Shown here: piece by piece, positions 1 to 5,599 of the stretch
How the letters are laid out: every line of letters begins with the position of its first letter
Numbering within the stretch: the first letter of the stretch is position 1
Assembly: GCA_037138855.1 (NCBI GenBank)
Contig: JBAXHO010000083.1
Span: 1 to 6,651 of the forward strand
Direction: 5' to 3'
From: JBAXHO01 sp037138855
GTDB taxonomy: Bacteria > Patescibacteriota > Dojkabacteria > B142 > OLB20
DNA length: 6,651 nt
Notes under the pieces: model-generated
The model's input: only the letters and a program-made list of their open reading frames with translations
Database searches by the model: none
Told to the model about the DNA's origin: nothing
Translations under genes and position numbers: made by a program

Positions 1-545
1 ACATAAAAAAGAATACTGCTAAAAGCAATTATACCAAGCATAGAGAAAACAACTAGATATACATTGTAATGCAATACTAAAAATGTAAATGTACCGGAAA
101 AAATCATCATTGCCAGCAGTAAAGCTGCAATTACATACTTTATCCCTGCACGACCCAACATGATCAGGAGTAAAACCAGAAAAATCAAAATTATCCATTG
201 TAAATTAACAATTCTTCTAAATCCGGCAAATGAATATACTTCTCCTTGTGTAGTATTGGTTTGGGATAGATATATTTGATCACCGATATTTATTTTTTCT
301 AGCTTAGGCTCACTTAAAGTAATTCTGATAGTTACAGTTGCATCCTGATCCTTCAATTTCACCTCAGCTAACTGATAATAAAATCCCCCGTCATTTTGAA
401 TTTCAATCAATTTAGTTACTTTGGCAATCGGAGGACGGCTTTCTGTATTGGCAGCAAATATCATATAAATCAAACAAAGACAAGCTACCATGAGAAATAT
501 CAAGCCAGCTACCAACTCCTCAAAGTGTTTTTTCAAATATGTCAT
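1..545 (-). CDS. YibE/F-like multi-pass membrane protein, C-terminus cut by window edge
   Basis: The reading frame is open from an ATG at 543-545 to the window edge, giving 181 residues. Residues 10-32 form a hydrophobic signal-anchor helix. A beta-rich soluble segment (about 35-105) follows, containing GDQIYLSQ (88-95), then FAGFRR and three hydrophobic stretches (about 116-132, 136-158, 162-181). A signal anchor, a small extracytoplasmic domain with a GD-[hydrophobic] motif, an F-R motif and then closely packed helices is the order I recall for the YibE/F family (usually 350-400 residues), so roughly half is seen. Function in that family is poorly defined; a membrane location is clear. An in-frame TAG lies eight codons upstream, so the ATG (or a TTG five codons earlier) is the start. 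No Shine-Dalgarno sequence is visible. It follows the acidic small gene by 60 bp on the same strand. The family call is moderate; the membrane topology is firm. Confidence 0.6.
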   Translation of the reverse strand, partial: MTYLKKHFEELVAGLIFLMVACLCLIYMIFAANTESRPPIAKVTKLIEIQNDGGFYYQLAEVKLKDQDATVTIRITLSEPKLEKINIGDQIYLSQTNTTQGEVYSFAGFRRIVNLQWIILIFLVLLLIMLGRAGIKYVIAALLLAMMIFSGTFTFLVLHYNVYLVVFSMLGIIAFSSILFY

Positions 546-605
546 GAATAAATTGTTCAATTTGTACTATTGATAGCAATAAATATGTAGTGAACTAATG
601 AGGCA

Positions 606-788
606 TTAGTCATCTGCAGAATCATTGGGTAATGATCCCACTTCGTCTTTATTATCATCAAATGCTTCACTAGATAAACTAGGCTCAGTATCTTCAAGAG
701 GTAATGCAAAATCATTTAATTCCTCATCATCAGGATCATAAATATCATCTCCGCTTAAACTGCTATTTTGTGTAGAAAAATCATCCAT
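606..788 (-). CDS. Small acidic, Asp/Glu/Ser-rich hypothetical protein
   Basis: A 60-residue frame starts at ATG 786-788 (MDDFSTQ) and ends with TAA at 606-608. A TTG four codons upstream could also start it, but the ATG is preferred. The protein is very acidic and of low complexity: repeated DD, DE and EE clusters (DIYDPDDEELND), many Ser, only one Lys, no Cys and no membrane segment. I recognise no domain; it is probably disordered. It sits between dus (33 bp upstream) and the YibE/F-like gene on the same strand, so it may be co-transcribed with them. No ribosome binding site is visible. Acidic low-complexity frames can arise by chance in A+T-rich DNA. Its tight fit in the gene order supports a real gene, but only moderately. 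Confidence 0.45.
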   Translation of the reverse strand: MDDFSTQNSSLSGDDIYDPDDEELNDFALPLEDTEPSLSSEAFDDNKDEVGSLPNDSADD

Positions 789-820
789 AATAAAATTCAA
801 TAATGTTTACAATCATCAGA

Positions 821-1918
821 TTATTTGTTCGCAACAAAATTGTCAAGATAGTTTTGCAATATTTGAGCAATTTCTGGATAATTTCTAGTTTGCATTAATA
901 ATTGCCTGAGTTCTGAGGCGTGAGGAAAATCACGAATGTACCAGCCTAAGTGCTTTCGTATCTGCACAAATGCACCGGTACTTTTGAGCTGGCTATGTAC
1001 TAATGAATGATCCAAAGCTAATTGAATCTTAGCAGCAATGCTATGTTCCAAAATCACCCCTGTAATTGCAAAACTACGATAATCTTCAAATAACCAGGGA
1101 TTACCCAAAACACCACGACCGACCAAAAAACCATCCAGCTCAGGATATTTTTGAACTGTCTTGGCAATCTGATCAATGGTTACCAGATCGCCATTACCAA
1201 GGAGCTTTGTTGGAGTGGAATGCCCAACATTATACTGGTTAACCAAAGTAGCAGCTCTGGCAATTGCTTCCCAGTCAGCTTTACCGCGGTACATTTCTTT
1301 AAAAGTTCTTCCATGAAGGGCAATCGCTGCCAAATTTTGTTGGACTAAAAATCCAATCCATTCTTCTACTGTCTCATTATCAAAACCGAGACGTGTTTTC
1401 ACCGAAACTGCTACCTGATGCTCTGGATATTGATATATTTTGCTGGTATTTTTAATTTGTTCAATTAAAATCAATTCTTTGGAATCCAGATTGATCAGAC
1501 CCTTTTGCCAATCAGCAATCCCAGCATGAGTAGCTGTGATAATATTCTTTACTAACTCAGGATTTCGGATCAATCCAGCTCCAGCCCCGCGTGCAGCTAC
1601 TGTTTTCGCAGGACAACCCATATTGATATCTATTCCATCAAAACCCAGTAAACAGCCTATTTGAGCTGCCTGATAAAAACAATCCGGATCAATTCCAAAA
1701 AACTGTACTACTATTGGTCGCTCAATTTCCTGATACTTCATATCCTGAAAAACCCGCTCTGCATGATGAACTAGGCCATCGATGCTGACAAATTCAGTAT
1801 AGATAACATCAGGCTTGCCATATTTAGCGACAATGTAACGAAATGGTGCATCAGTATAACCATCCATCGGCGAAAGACCAATAATTGGTATATTTAATTT
1901 TTGCCAAAAAGTTGCCAT
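821..1918 (-). CDS. dus: tRNA-dihydrouridine synthase (Dus family, FMN-dependent)
   Basis: Dus enzymes reduce uridines in the tRNA D-loop or nearby positions to dihydrouridine, using FMN and NAD(P)H in the cytoplasm. Counting from the chosen Met, residues 15-27 carry LSPMDGYTDAPFR, the N-terminal FMN-barrel motif. QFFGIDP is at 72-78, and INMGCPAK at 98-105 with C102 as the catalytic cysteine. VSVKTRLG lies near 171, HGRT near 202, GNGD near 241 and GRGVLGNPW near 268. All are standard Dus landmarks in the right order. The protein is 365 residues, slightly longer than DusB types because of an insertion between the catalytic region and VSVKTRLG. The ATG at 1916-1918 (MATFWQKLNIP) is chosen. 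An in-frame ATG at 1943-1945 lies inside a heptamer repeat and would add nine repeat-encoded residues. It is divergent from the kinase gene. Which uridine it modifies cannot be told. Confidence 0.95.
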   Translation of the reverse strand: MATFWQKLNIPIIGLSPMDGYTDAPFRYIVAKYGKPDVIYTEFVSIDGLVHHAERVFQDMKYQEIERPIVVQFFGIDPDCFYQAAQIGCLLGFDGIDINMGCPAKTVAARGAGAGLIRNPELVKNIITATHAGIADWQKGLINLDSKELILIEQIKNTSKIYQYPEHQVAVSVKTRLGFDNETVEEWIGFLVQQNLAAIALHGRTFKEMYRGKADWEAIARAATLVNQYNVGHSTPTKLLGNGDLVTIDQIAKTVQKYPELDGFLVGRGVLGNPWLFEDYRSFAITGVILEHSIAAKIQLALDHSLVHSQLKSTGAFVQIRKHLGWYIRDFPHASELRQLLMQTRNYPEIAQILQNYLDNFVANK

Positions 1919-1928
1919 ATAATTAATG

Positions 1929-1987
1929 AAAGTATTAAGTATCATGTAATTCGTAATACCAAACCAATACTTGATACTTGATACTTT
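1929..1987. repeat. Inverted pair of GTATCAA heptamer arms between dus and the kinase gene
   Basis: The left arm 1929-1950 and the right arm 1966-1987 are complementary at 19 of 22 positions when folded, with a 15-base loop. Both arms are made of 7-bp GTATCAA-type units, on the right arm in the reverse orientation. A T-rich run (CTCTTTTTTAG) follows the right arm on the plus strand. It lies in the 114-bp divergent gap that must also hold both promoters; no confident promoter could be picked out. Confidence 0.7.
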
Positions 1988-2032
1988 CTCTTTTTTAGTG
2001 TAATTTAATCATATCAGCATTATAACTTTTTC

Positions 2033-2692
2033 ATGAAGCAATTAAAACCACTTGGTCAAAGAGGATTATTTATTGTGCTCTATGGACCAAATAATATTGG
2101 AAAATCTGTCCAGATTCGTGAACTTTCTTCCCGAATAATTCAAACCGGGAAACTAGTAATGTCAGCCAAATACCCAATTTATCATCTGGGCAAAACCGGT
2201 CCCAAAATCGATACAATACTACGTCGTCCATACCGCCTTAAAAGAAAATATTCTGAACTGGAATTACAAAAACTCTTTGCAGAAAATCGTCAGGAATTTC
2301 AGGATATTGTAATTGAGATATTAAACCATGGAATCAATCTAATTGCAGAAGATTATACCGGTACTGGAATTGCCTGGGGTATGACGAGAGAAATTCCCTT
2401 GGAAACATTAGAAAAAATTAATGCAAATCTCATCAAGCCAGATCTAGCAATACTTTTAGCTGGAAAGAGATTTGCATCTGGTAAAGAAGCCGGACACCGT
2501 AATGAAGATGATAGCGATAGTATCTGGAAAAAAAATTGTGAAATTCATTACCAACTGGGAAAAAAATATAATTGGATTACAGTTAATGCCAATCAAGATA
2601 TCCCCCAAGTACACGCAGAAATCTGGAAAATAGTCGTACCGATGTTAAATATGGAAAAATCCACGCAATTTCCAATACTATTCAAGAAATAG
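2033..2692 (+). CDS. Divergent thymidylate-kinase-like P-loop deoxynucleotide kinase
   Basis: This 219-residue protein is a P-loop NMP kinase related to dTMP kinase, which makes dTDP from dTMP with ATP. The Walker A motif GPNNIGKS lies at residues 18-25. KYPIY (46-50) followed by TGPKI stands where typical enzymes have the TREPGG segment. LFAENRQEF (81-89) matches the LLFAADR helix, and AEDYTGTGIAWG (105-116) takes the place of the DR(Y/H) motif. KPDLAILL (135-142) is the usual PDL strand, followed by a charged lid (144-167). Length fits the family. Two typical residues differ: the P-loop Asp/Glu is Asn20, and the Arg of DR(Y/H) is Asp107 within EDY. I recall similar proteins annotated as thymidylate kinase in CPR genomes. 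Substrate is therefore uncertain (dTMP, or another dNMP), though the nearby ThyA and Dcd homologues suit a pyrimidine deoxynucleotide. It stands alone on the plus strand, divergent from dus. Confidence 0.8.
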   Translation: MKQLKPLGQRGLFIVLYGPNNIGKSVQIRELSSRIIQTGKLVMSAKYPIYHLGKTGPKIDTILRRPYRLKRKYSELELQKLFAENRQEFQDIVIEILNHGINLIAEDYTGTGIAWGMTREIPLETLEKINANLIKPDLAILLAGKRFASGKEAGHRNEDDSDSIWKKNCEIHYQLGKKYNWITVNANQDIPQVHAEIWKIVVPMLNMEKSTQFPILFKK

Positions 2693-2707
2693 CTTGAATC
2701 GATTCAA
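2680..2707. other. Overlapping palindromes at the end of the kinase gene
   Basis: ATTCAAG (2680-2686) pairs perfectly with CTTGAAT (2693-2699), with the TAG stop codon in the six-base loop. The second arm also belongs to a perfect 14-bp palindrome TTGAATCGATTCAA at 2694-2707. The two folds exclude each other. No T tract follows on either strand, so this is not a classical intrinsic terminator. It lies in the short convergent gap before the zinc-ribbon gene and could act as a weak bidirectional end signal. Confidence 0.45.
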
Positions 2708-2739
2708 AGTAGTGCAGAAGCAAAAGGAGCAAACCTACA

Positions 2740-2922
2740 TTAGACTGAGTATAGTGTCTCAATCGAGTAGCCACAGACCGGACAGAGAAATCCACCTTCC
2801 AAGAAATACAGTTTATTTCTGCAATCAGGACATTCGCTGAAACTCCTTTTTTCATGAGTTTCAAATTTTGTCTCCAACTGCAACTGCAGATCTCGCCATC
2901 CTTGGTGATAAGCTTTGCTCAT
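2740..2922 (-). CDS. Small zinc-ribbon protein (two CxxC pairs)
   Basis: The 60-residue frame runs from ATG 2920-2922 to TAA 2740-2742. Residues 1-27 are polar and probably helical. Residues 31-34 (CPDC) and 47-50 (CPVC, followed by GYS) form a classic four-cysteine zinc ribbon with a KLYFLEGG strand between. This spacing and the CPxCGYS ending resemble the C-terminal ribbon of adenosylcobalamin-dependent ribonucleotide reductases, but many small ribbons look alike. It is probably cytoplasmic, binding zinc and perhaps nucleic acid or a partner protein. It follows the Dcd-family gene on the same strand but after about 350 bp of repeat-rich DNA, and converges with the kinase gene. A 60-residue frame at 2682-2864 in another phase has no such motifs and is treated as its shadow. 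Function is unknown. Confidence 0.7.
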   Translation of the reverse strand: MSKAYHQGWRDLQLQLETKFETHEKRSFSECPDCRNKLYFLEGGFLCPVCGYSIETLYSV

Positions 2923-3002
2923 TAGATTTAACTAAAGGGTAATTTATAAATGTATAAACGCAGAAGTTTGAGGAGAGTCACAAAAAAATAAAAACAGAGG
3001 AT

Positions 3003-3080
3003 GAAGTATCATGTATCATGTATAAAAAATATCTAGTATCTAGTATCTAGTATCTAATATCTAATATCTAATATCTAGTA
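3003..3080. repeat. Heptamer tandem arrays GTATCAT (short) and TATCTAG/TATCTAA (seven copies)
   Basis: Near 3003-3023 there are about two to three GTATCAT-type units. From 3030 to 3078 seven 7-bp units follow: three TATCTAG, three TATCTAA and a final TATCTAG. The grouping of variants suggests recent copying of neighbouring units. CTAG is self-complementary, so adjacent TATCTAG units can form CTAG-TAT-CTAG hairpins with three-base loops. Confidence 0.9.
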
Positions 3081-3217
3081 AAAAGATTTTAGATAGAAGA
3101 TTAAATGAGTCAACTGCTTTCCTAATTACTTTCAGCTTCTAACTAATAGCTAATTCCCGTCTACTGTCTACAGTACTTTCAAAAATCTACCGTTATACTA
3201 ATTAATACAGTTCTCCC

Positions 3218-3231
3218 CAAATTGCAATTTG
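3218..3231. repeat. 14-bp perfect palindrome CAAATTGCAATTTG
   Basis: The sequence equals its own reverse complement over 14 bases. It lies about 40 bp beyond the stop codon of the Dcd-family gene. It could be a site for a dimeric DNA-binding protein or chance in A+T-rich DNA; nothing else marks it as an operator. Confidence 0.35.
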
Positions 3232-3247
3232 CATCTTTCTTCACGAT

Positions 3248-3272
3248 CACCGGGCACCGGGCACCGTTTTTA
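3248..3272. repeat. CACCGGG heptamer array touching the Dcd stop codon
   Basis: CACCGGG occurs at 3248-3254 and 3255-3261, then CACCGTT at 3262-3268. Read on the minus strand it begins TAAAAACGGT, in which TAA is the stop codon of the Dcd-family gene, and ends CCGGTGATCG. The same two flanks border the array after thyA (5661-5696). Adjacent CCGG tetramers are self-complementary and can form short three-base-loop hairpins. Confidence 0.85.
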
Positions 3273-3929
3273 TTTTAACGCATACTTTTTTTTAAGTTCT
3301 GCAATTTTGCCCTTTTCAATTAACTTCATTTCTTCTTTTTTATCAGCGATATTTTTGGTGAAACCAGTTCGATCATGATATTTTGCGGTAGTCAAACCAT
3401 GCTGTAATGCACTATCAATATTTACCGGACTACTTAAAGTCTGAAAAACGACCTGACATATTCTTTCTCCCGGATAAATTCTAATGATTTGATCGCGAGT
3501 ATTATTCATAATTGGAATCATCAACTGACCTTTGTAATGGACATCGATAATCCCACTTAAATCTACTGCCAAACCGCGCCGATTAATTGATGATCTGGGA
3601 TATAAAACTGCCATTAAATTATCTGAATTAAGTTCAATAATTTCCAAAGTCGTACCTATTACAAATTCATTTGGCAAAATTTCAAAAAACTGCCCTGGTT
3701 TTAATTCCAAAGCATCATAACTACCATTATTTTTTTCCAGACATAAAGGATCAACAGTAATTGCTTTTCGACCTTCAGCTGTATATTCCCATGTTTTCGG
3801 TAATTGGAAGACAAAACCTAAGCGCAAATCTATCGCATGTGGTTGCAGTTGAAAACCATCAATTTCCGGAGAAAATTTGAGTTCACCGGATTGGATGTGG
3901 GCAAGAATATCTGTTTTACTGAGAACCAT
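3270..3929 (-). CDS. Dcd/dUTPase-family deoxynucleotide hydrolase, deaminase Glu replaced
   Basis: The family contains dCTP deaminases (Dcd), dUTPases and bifunctional forms, trimers that act on dCTP or dUTP. This protein has 219 residues. It starts MVLSKTDI, as Dcd proteins do, then has PHAIDLRLG (30-38), PRSSINRRGL (111-120), GIIDVHYKG (126-134), YPGERICQVVF (152-162) and KYHDRTG (183-189), so the fold is clear. D129 matches the conserved Asp. The Glu used as general base by dCTP deaminases (E. coli E138) aligns with P139, so deamination is unlikely; HYKG with Y132 looks like dUTPase motif 3. dUTP or dCTP diphosphatase activity is the best guess. A Lys-rich tail of about 30 residues is extra compared with E. 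coli Dcd. The ATG at 3927-3929 is chosen because the frame upstream, to a GTG at 3983, is repeat sequence. Confidence 0.85.
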   Translation of the reverse strand: MVLSKTDILAHIQSGELKFSPEIDGFQLQPHAIDLRLGFVFQLPKTWEYTAEGRKAITVDPLCLEKNNGSYDALELKPGQFFEILPNEFVIGTTLEIIELNSDNLMAVLYPRSSINRRGLAVDLSGIIDVHYKGQLMIPIMNNTRDQIIRIYPGERICQVVFQTLSSPVNIDSALQHGLTTAKYHDRTGFTKNIADKKEEMKLIEKGKIAELKKKYALK

Positions 3930-3957
3930 TACTGGAAAATGATAAATTAGAAATTCG

Positions 3958-4193
3958 AAAAAGTATAAAGTATCAGGTATCACGTATCAAGTAGTAGAGA
4001 CCTATTGAAATGAGAATTAAAAGATTAAAATAATTAAAAAGTATTAAGTATCAGGTATCATTTATCAAGTAGTCAAGACTTAATGAAATGAGAATTAAAA
4101 GATAATAATAAAAAAGTATAAAGTATCAGGTATCACGTATCATGTAGCTGAGACTTAATGAAATGAGTATTCAAAAAATTAAAAGATAATAAT
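3958..4193. repeat. Threefold 75-78 bp tandem repeat upstream of the Dcd-family gene
   Basis: Three units begin near 3958, 4036 and 4111 with AAAAAGTAT. Each has a heptamer part (AAGTATCAGGTATCA then CGTATCA or TTTATCA), a short GTAG-AGAC-type link, and a common block with TTGAAATGAG or TAATGAAATGAG and AAAAGAT. Spacings are 78 and 75 bp; the third unit has a small insertion. The first unit begins about 28 bp upstream of the Dcd start. This fills most of the roughly 360-bp gap between the reductase and Dcd genes; no gene or known RNA is visible there. Confidence 0.85.
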
Positions 4194-4245
4194 TGGAATA
4201 GTATTGAAACTTCTGATTTTAGATTGCTGATTCCTATTTTTTCAA

Positions 4246-4309
4246 CTTTATACTATATACATGATACTTTATACGTGATACTTGATACTCATTTCTCTAC
4301 CCGATACTT
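4246..4309. repeat. GATACTT-type heptamer array in reverse orientation, entering the reductase gene
   Basis: Units such as CATGATA, CTTTATA, CGTGATA and CTTGATA follow one another with a 7-bp step from about 4246 to 4290, opposite in orientation to the GTATCA units at 4116-4146. The two arms are largely complementary, with TACATGATAC matching the end of the other arm exactly. A further degenerate unit at 4301-4309 lies within the last codons of the reductase gene (encoding KYRV), and the TGA stop (4289-4291) is within the array. Confidence 0.75.
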
Positions 4310-4840
4310 CAACAACAATGTTCCAGTTTCATTTAATTTCTCGCATGATTCCAGCTTCAAATCCACTTTCAAATCAATTCCGTCAACAAAACGTAAGCCC
4401 TTACCAAAAATTTTGGGTTCAATTGTCAGATAAATATAATCAACTAAGCCAGCTTCGAGAAATTCCGAATTTGTTTTTGTGCCGCCTGCAAGTACAGCCT
4501 GGTTAATACCCATACTTTCTAATTCCTGAACAATTTCCTTGGGATTTCCGGACTTATAAACTACGCCTTGATGAGACGCAAACTGATCTGGATTACGACT
4601 AAGGATCACAGTTAAACGTTCTTTAAAAAAAGTTCTGCCAGCGTTTTTAAAGGTAGTACTCCCCATAATCATCGTACCAATTTCCTTAGTAAAAGTACTA
4701 AAATATTTTTTATCTTCAGTCGATAACCAATTGAAGCTATGCTCTTTGGCATCCATGTCCCTTTCATTCTTTAAGTCTGAATTATCAGCTGCAGTAATTA
4801 AACCATCAGCTGTGATTGCCATTAATAAATAGATTTTCAT
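4289..4840 (-). CDS. RibD_C / dihydrofolate reductase-like NAD(P)H-dependent reductase
   Basis: This 183-residue protein belongs to the RibD C-terminal/DHFR fold. MAITADGLI (7-15) is the N-terminal strand and loop. NWLSTEDKKYF (37-47), TMIMGSTTF (56-64), LTVILSRNP (76-84), AVLAGGTKTNSEFLE (115-129) with the GG cofactor turn, and LVDYIYLTIEPKIFGKG (132-148) follow in the order seen in this family. RibD_C proteins reduce a pyrimidine ribose in riboflavin synthesis, and related stand-alone proteins are often annotated as dihydrofolate reductases. Here the context favours folate: ThyA chemistry yields dihydrofolate and no riboflavin gene is near. Its ATG overlaps the TGA stop of the HD gene (ATGA, 4837-4840), which suggests coupled translation. 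The stop codon TGA lies inside a heptamer repeat. The fold is firm, the substrate is inferred. Confidence 0.8.
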   Translation of the reverse strand: MKIYLLMAITADGLITAADNSDLKNERDMDAKEHSFNWLSTEDKKYFSTFTKEIGTMIMGSTTFKNAGRTFFKERLTVILSRNPDQFASHQGVVYKSGNPKEIVQELESMGINQAVLAGGTKTNSEFLEAGLVDYIYLTIEPKIFGKGLRFVDGIDLKVDLKLESCEKLNETGTLLLKYRVEK

Positions 4841-5502
4841 AAATTTACCACTAAATTAAATTGTTGAACCTCGCTAATAATTGGTTCCACTGATTTGTCA
4901 TTAATCTCCTCAGGTTTTATTCGTGATTTTGCAAAAATTCTTTCTTCTACAAGCTCCATTGCCTGAAATAATCTTTCAAATTGCTCATCATCAGTAGAAA
5001 TATGTTTAATCTTTTTATTTTTCCGGTAACGTTCCCGCCCTTCATTTTCTCTTTGCTGCATTGTCACTACTCCAGCCGGCGCTACTCTACAGTCTGCATA
5101 TTGACCAATCATTCTGGCTAAATCCTGATCCAGACTACGCTCCACTGCGTTTCCAAAGCCATATCCTGCTACCAATTCAGTAATTCTCACACCTACTTTT
5201 AATTCTTCAAGAATCTTGAGTGTTGCTATATGTTCATCTTTGGCGTATTTCTGGATAAATTGATCCTGGACTCGTTGCCAGTATTGCAAGCCTTGTGGTT
5301 CTAAATACTCTGGAAAAAGTGTTAGATCAAATTTGGCAATATTACCGATATCATGCAGTAAGGCAGCAGCTACAATATTATCTTCATCAACAGTCTCAGT
5401 GGTATTGATAGCAATCAACCTCGCAACAGCAGCAACGCGGAAACAGTGCAGCTGTAGATTTGGCATAAGTTGATATTTAGTATAAACGTCTTTTATTTGC
5501 AT
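4837..5502 (-). CDS. HD-domain metal-dependent phosphohydrolase
   Basis: The protein has 221 residues from ATG 5500-5502 (MQIKDVYTKY). The HD-superfamily metal ligands are visible: H19 (LQLHC), H50-D51 (ALLHDIGNIAK), H91 (DEHIATLKIL) and D137 (QYADCRV). These enzymes hydrolyse phosphate esters, from dNTPs and nucleoside monophosphates to cyclic dinucleotides, with divalent metals. No partner domain is present. It lies between the ThyA homologue and the reductase, and its stop codon overlaps the start of the reductase, so a role in nucleotide or folate metabolism is plausible, for example a (deoxy)nucleotide phosphatase. That is inferred from context only. The frame is open for 33 more codons upstream, to about 5601, but those cross a hairpin element and are not protein-like, so the later ATG is chosen. 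The C-terminal third (about 150-221) is charged and helical. Confidence 0.85.
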   Translation of the reverse strand: MQIKDVYTKYQLMPNLQLHCFRVAAVARLIAINTTETVDEDNIVAAALLHDIGNIAKFDLTLFPEYLEPQGLQYWQRVQDQFIQKYAKDEHIATLKILEELKVGVRITELVAGYGFGNAVERSLDQDLARMIGQYADCRVAPAGVVTMQQRENEGRERYRKNKKIKHISTDDEQFERLFQAMELVEERIFAKSRIKPEEINDKSVEPIISEVQQFNLVVNL

Positions 5503-5563
5503 GTTTGTCGAAACTCGAAAAAAAATTATAAACGAACAGTTACTAATGACAATATGCCAACAG

Positions 5564-5599
5564 GTCATTCCGATATAGGGAAGACAGCGATGTCTCCCC
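5564..5599. repeat. Hairpin element of the GTCATTCCGA...TCTCCCC type
   Basis: GTCATTCCGA starts at 5564 and the hairpin follows: GGGAAGACA (5578-5586), loop GCGA, TGTCTCCCC (5591-5599). On the minus strand the stem is nine pairs with one G-U; on the plus strand that position is an A-C mismatch, so the fold suits minus-strand RNA (from thyA towards the HD gene). No T tract follows. The GTCATTCC...TCTCCCC layout resembles dispersed palindromic intergenic repeats common in many bacteria. It lies in the 191-bp gap between thyA and the HD gene. Confidence 0.6.

Larger units (their letters stand above)
2923..3269. other. Repeat-rich intergenic region without a visible gene
   Basis: No convincing coding frame, tRNA or known RNA is seen in this 347-bp gap between the zinc-ribbon and Dcd-family genes. 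It contains GTATCAT and TATCTAG/A heptamer arrays (3003-3080), a short TCTACTG/TCTACAG heptamer pair near 3160-3173, a 14-bp perfect palindrome (3218-3231) and a CACCGGG array next to the Dcd stop codon. The region must hold the 3' end of the Dcd transcript and possibly a promoter for the zinc-ribbon gene, but none could be identified with confidence. Confidence 0.6.

Noticed and set aside
1151..1348. Plus-strand frame inside dus
   Set aside because: Antisense to conserved Dus motifs, with no protein-like features.
1919..1945. Upstream start of dus at 1945 adding nine residues
   Set aside because: The added codons are heptamer repeat sequence, and the protein aligns as a Dus from the Met at 1918 (MATFWQKLNIP).
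2680..2707. Intrinsic terminator between the convergent genes
   Set aside because: The stems are short and no T tract follows on either strand, so it is recorded only as palindromes.
2682..2864. 60-residue minus-strand frame overlapping the zinc-ribbon gene
   Set aside because: It has no recognisable motif and a low-complexity Leu run. The other phase has a clean four-cysteine ribbon.
3930..3983. GTG start 18 codons upstream for the Dcd-family gene
   Set aside because: The extension lies partly in a GTATCA repeat unit, and Dcd proteins begin with a short M-hydrophobic-S segment as at 3929.
3003..4309. CRISPR array
   Set aside because: The repeats are directly tandem 7-bp or 75-78 bp units without distinct unique spacers, and no cas gene is present.
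4224..4506. Two plus-strand frames opposite the reductase gene
   Set aside because: They are antisense to a clear RibD_C/DHFR gene and start in repeat DNA; no domain is seen.
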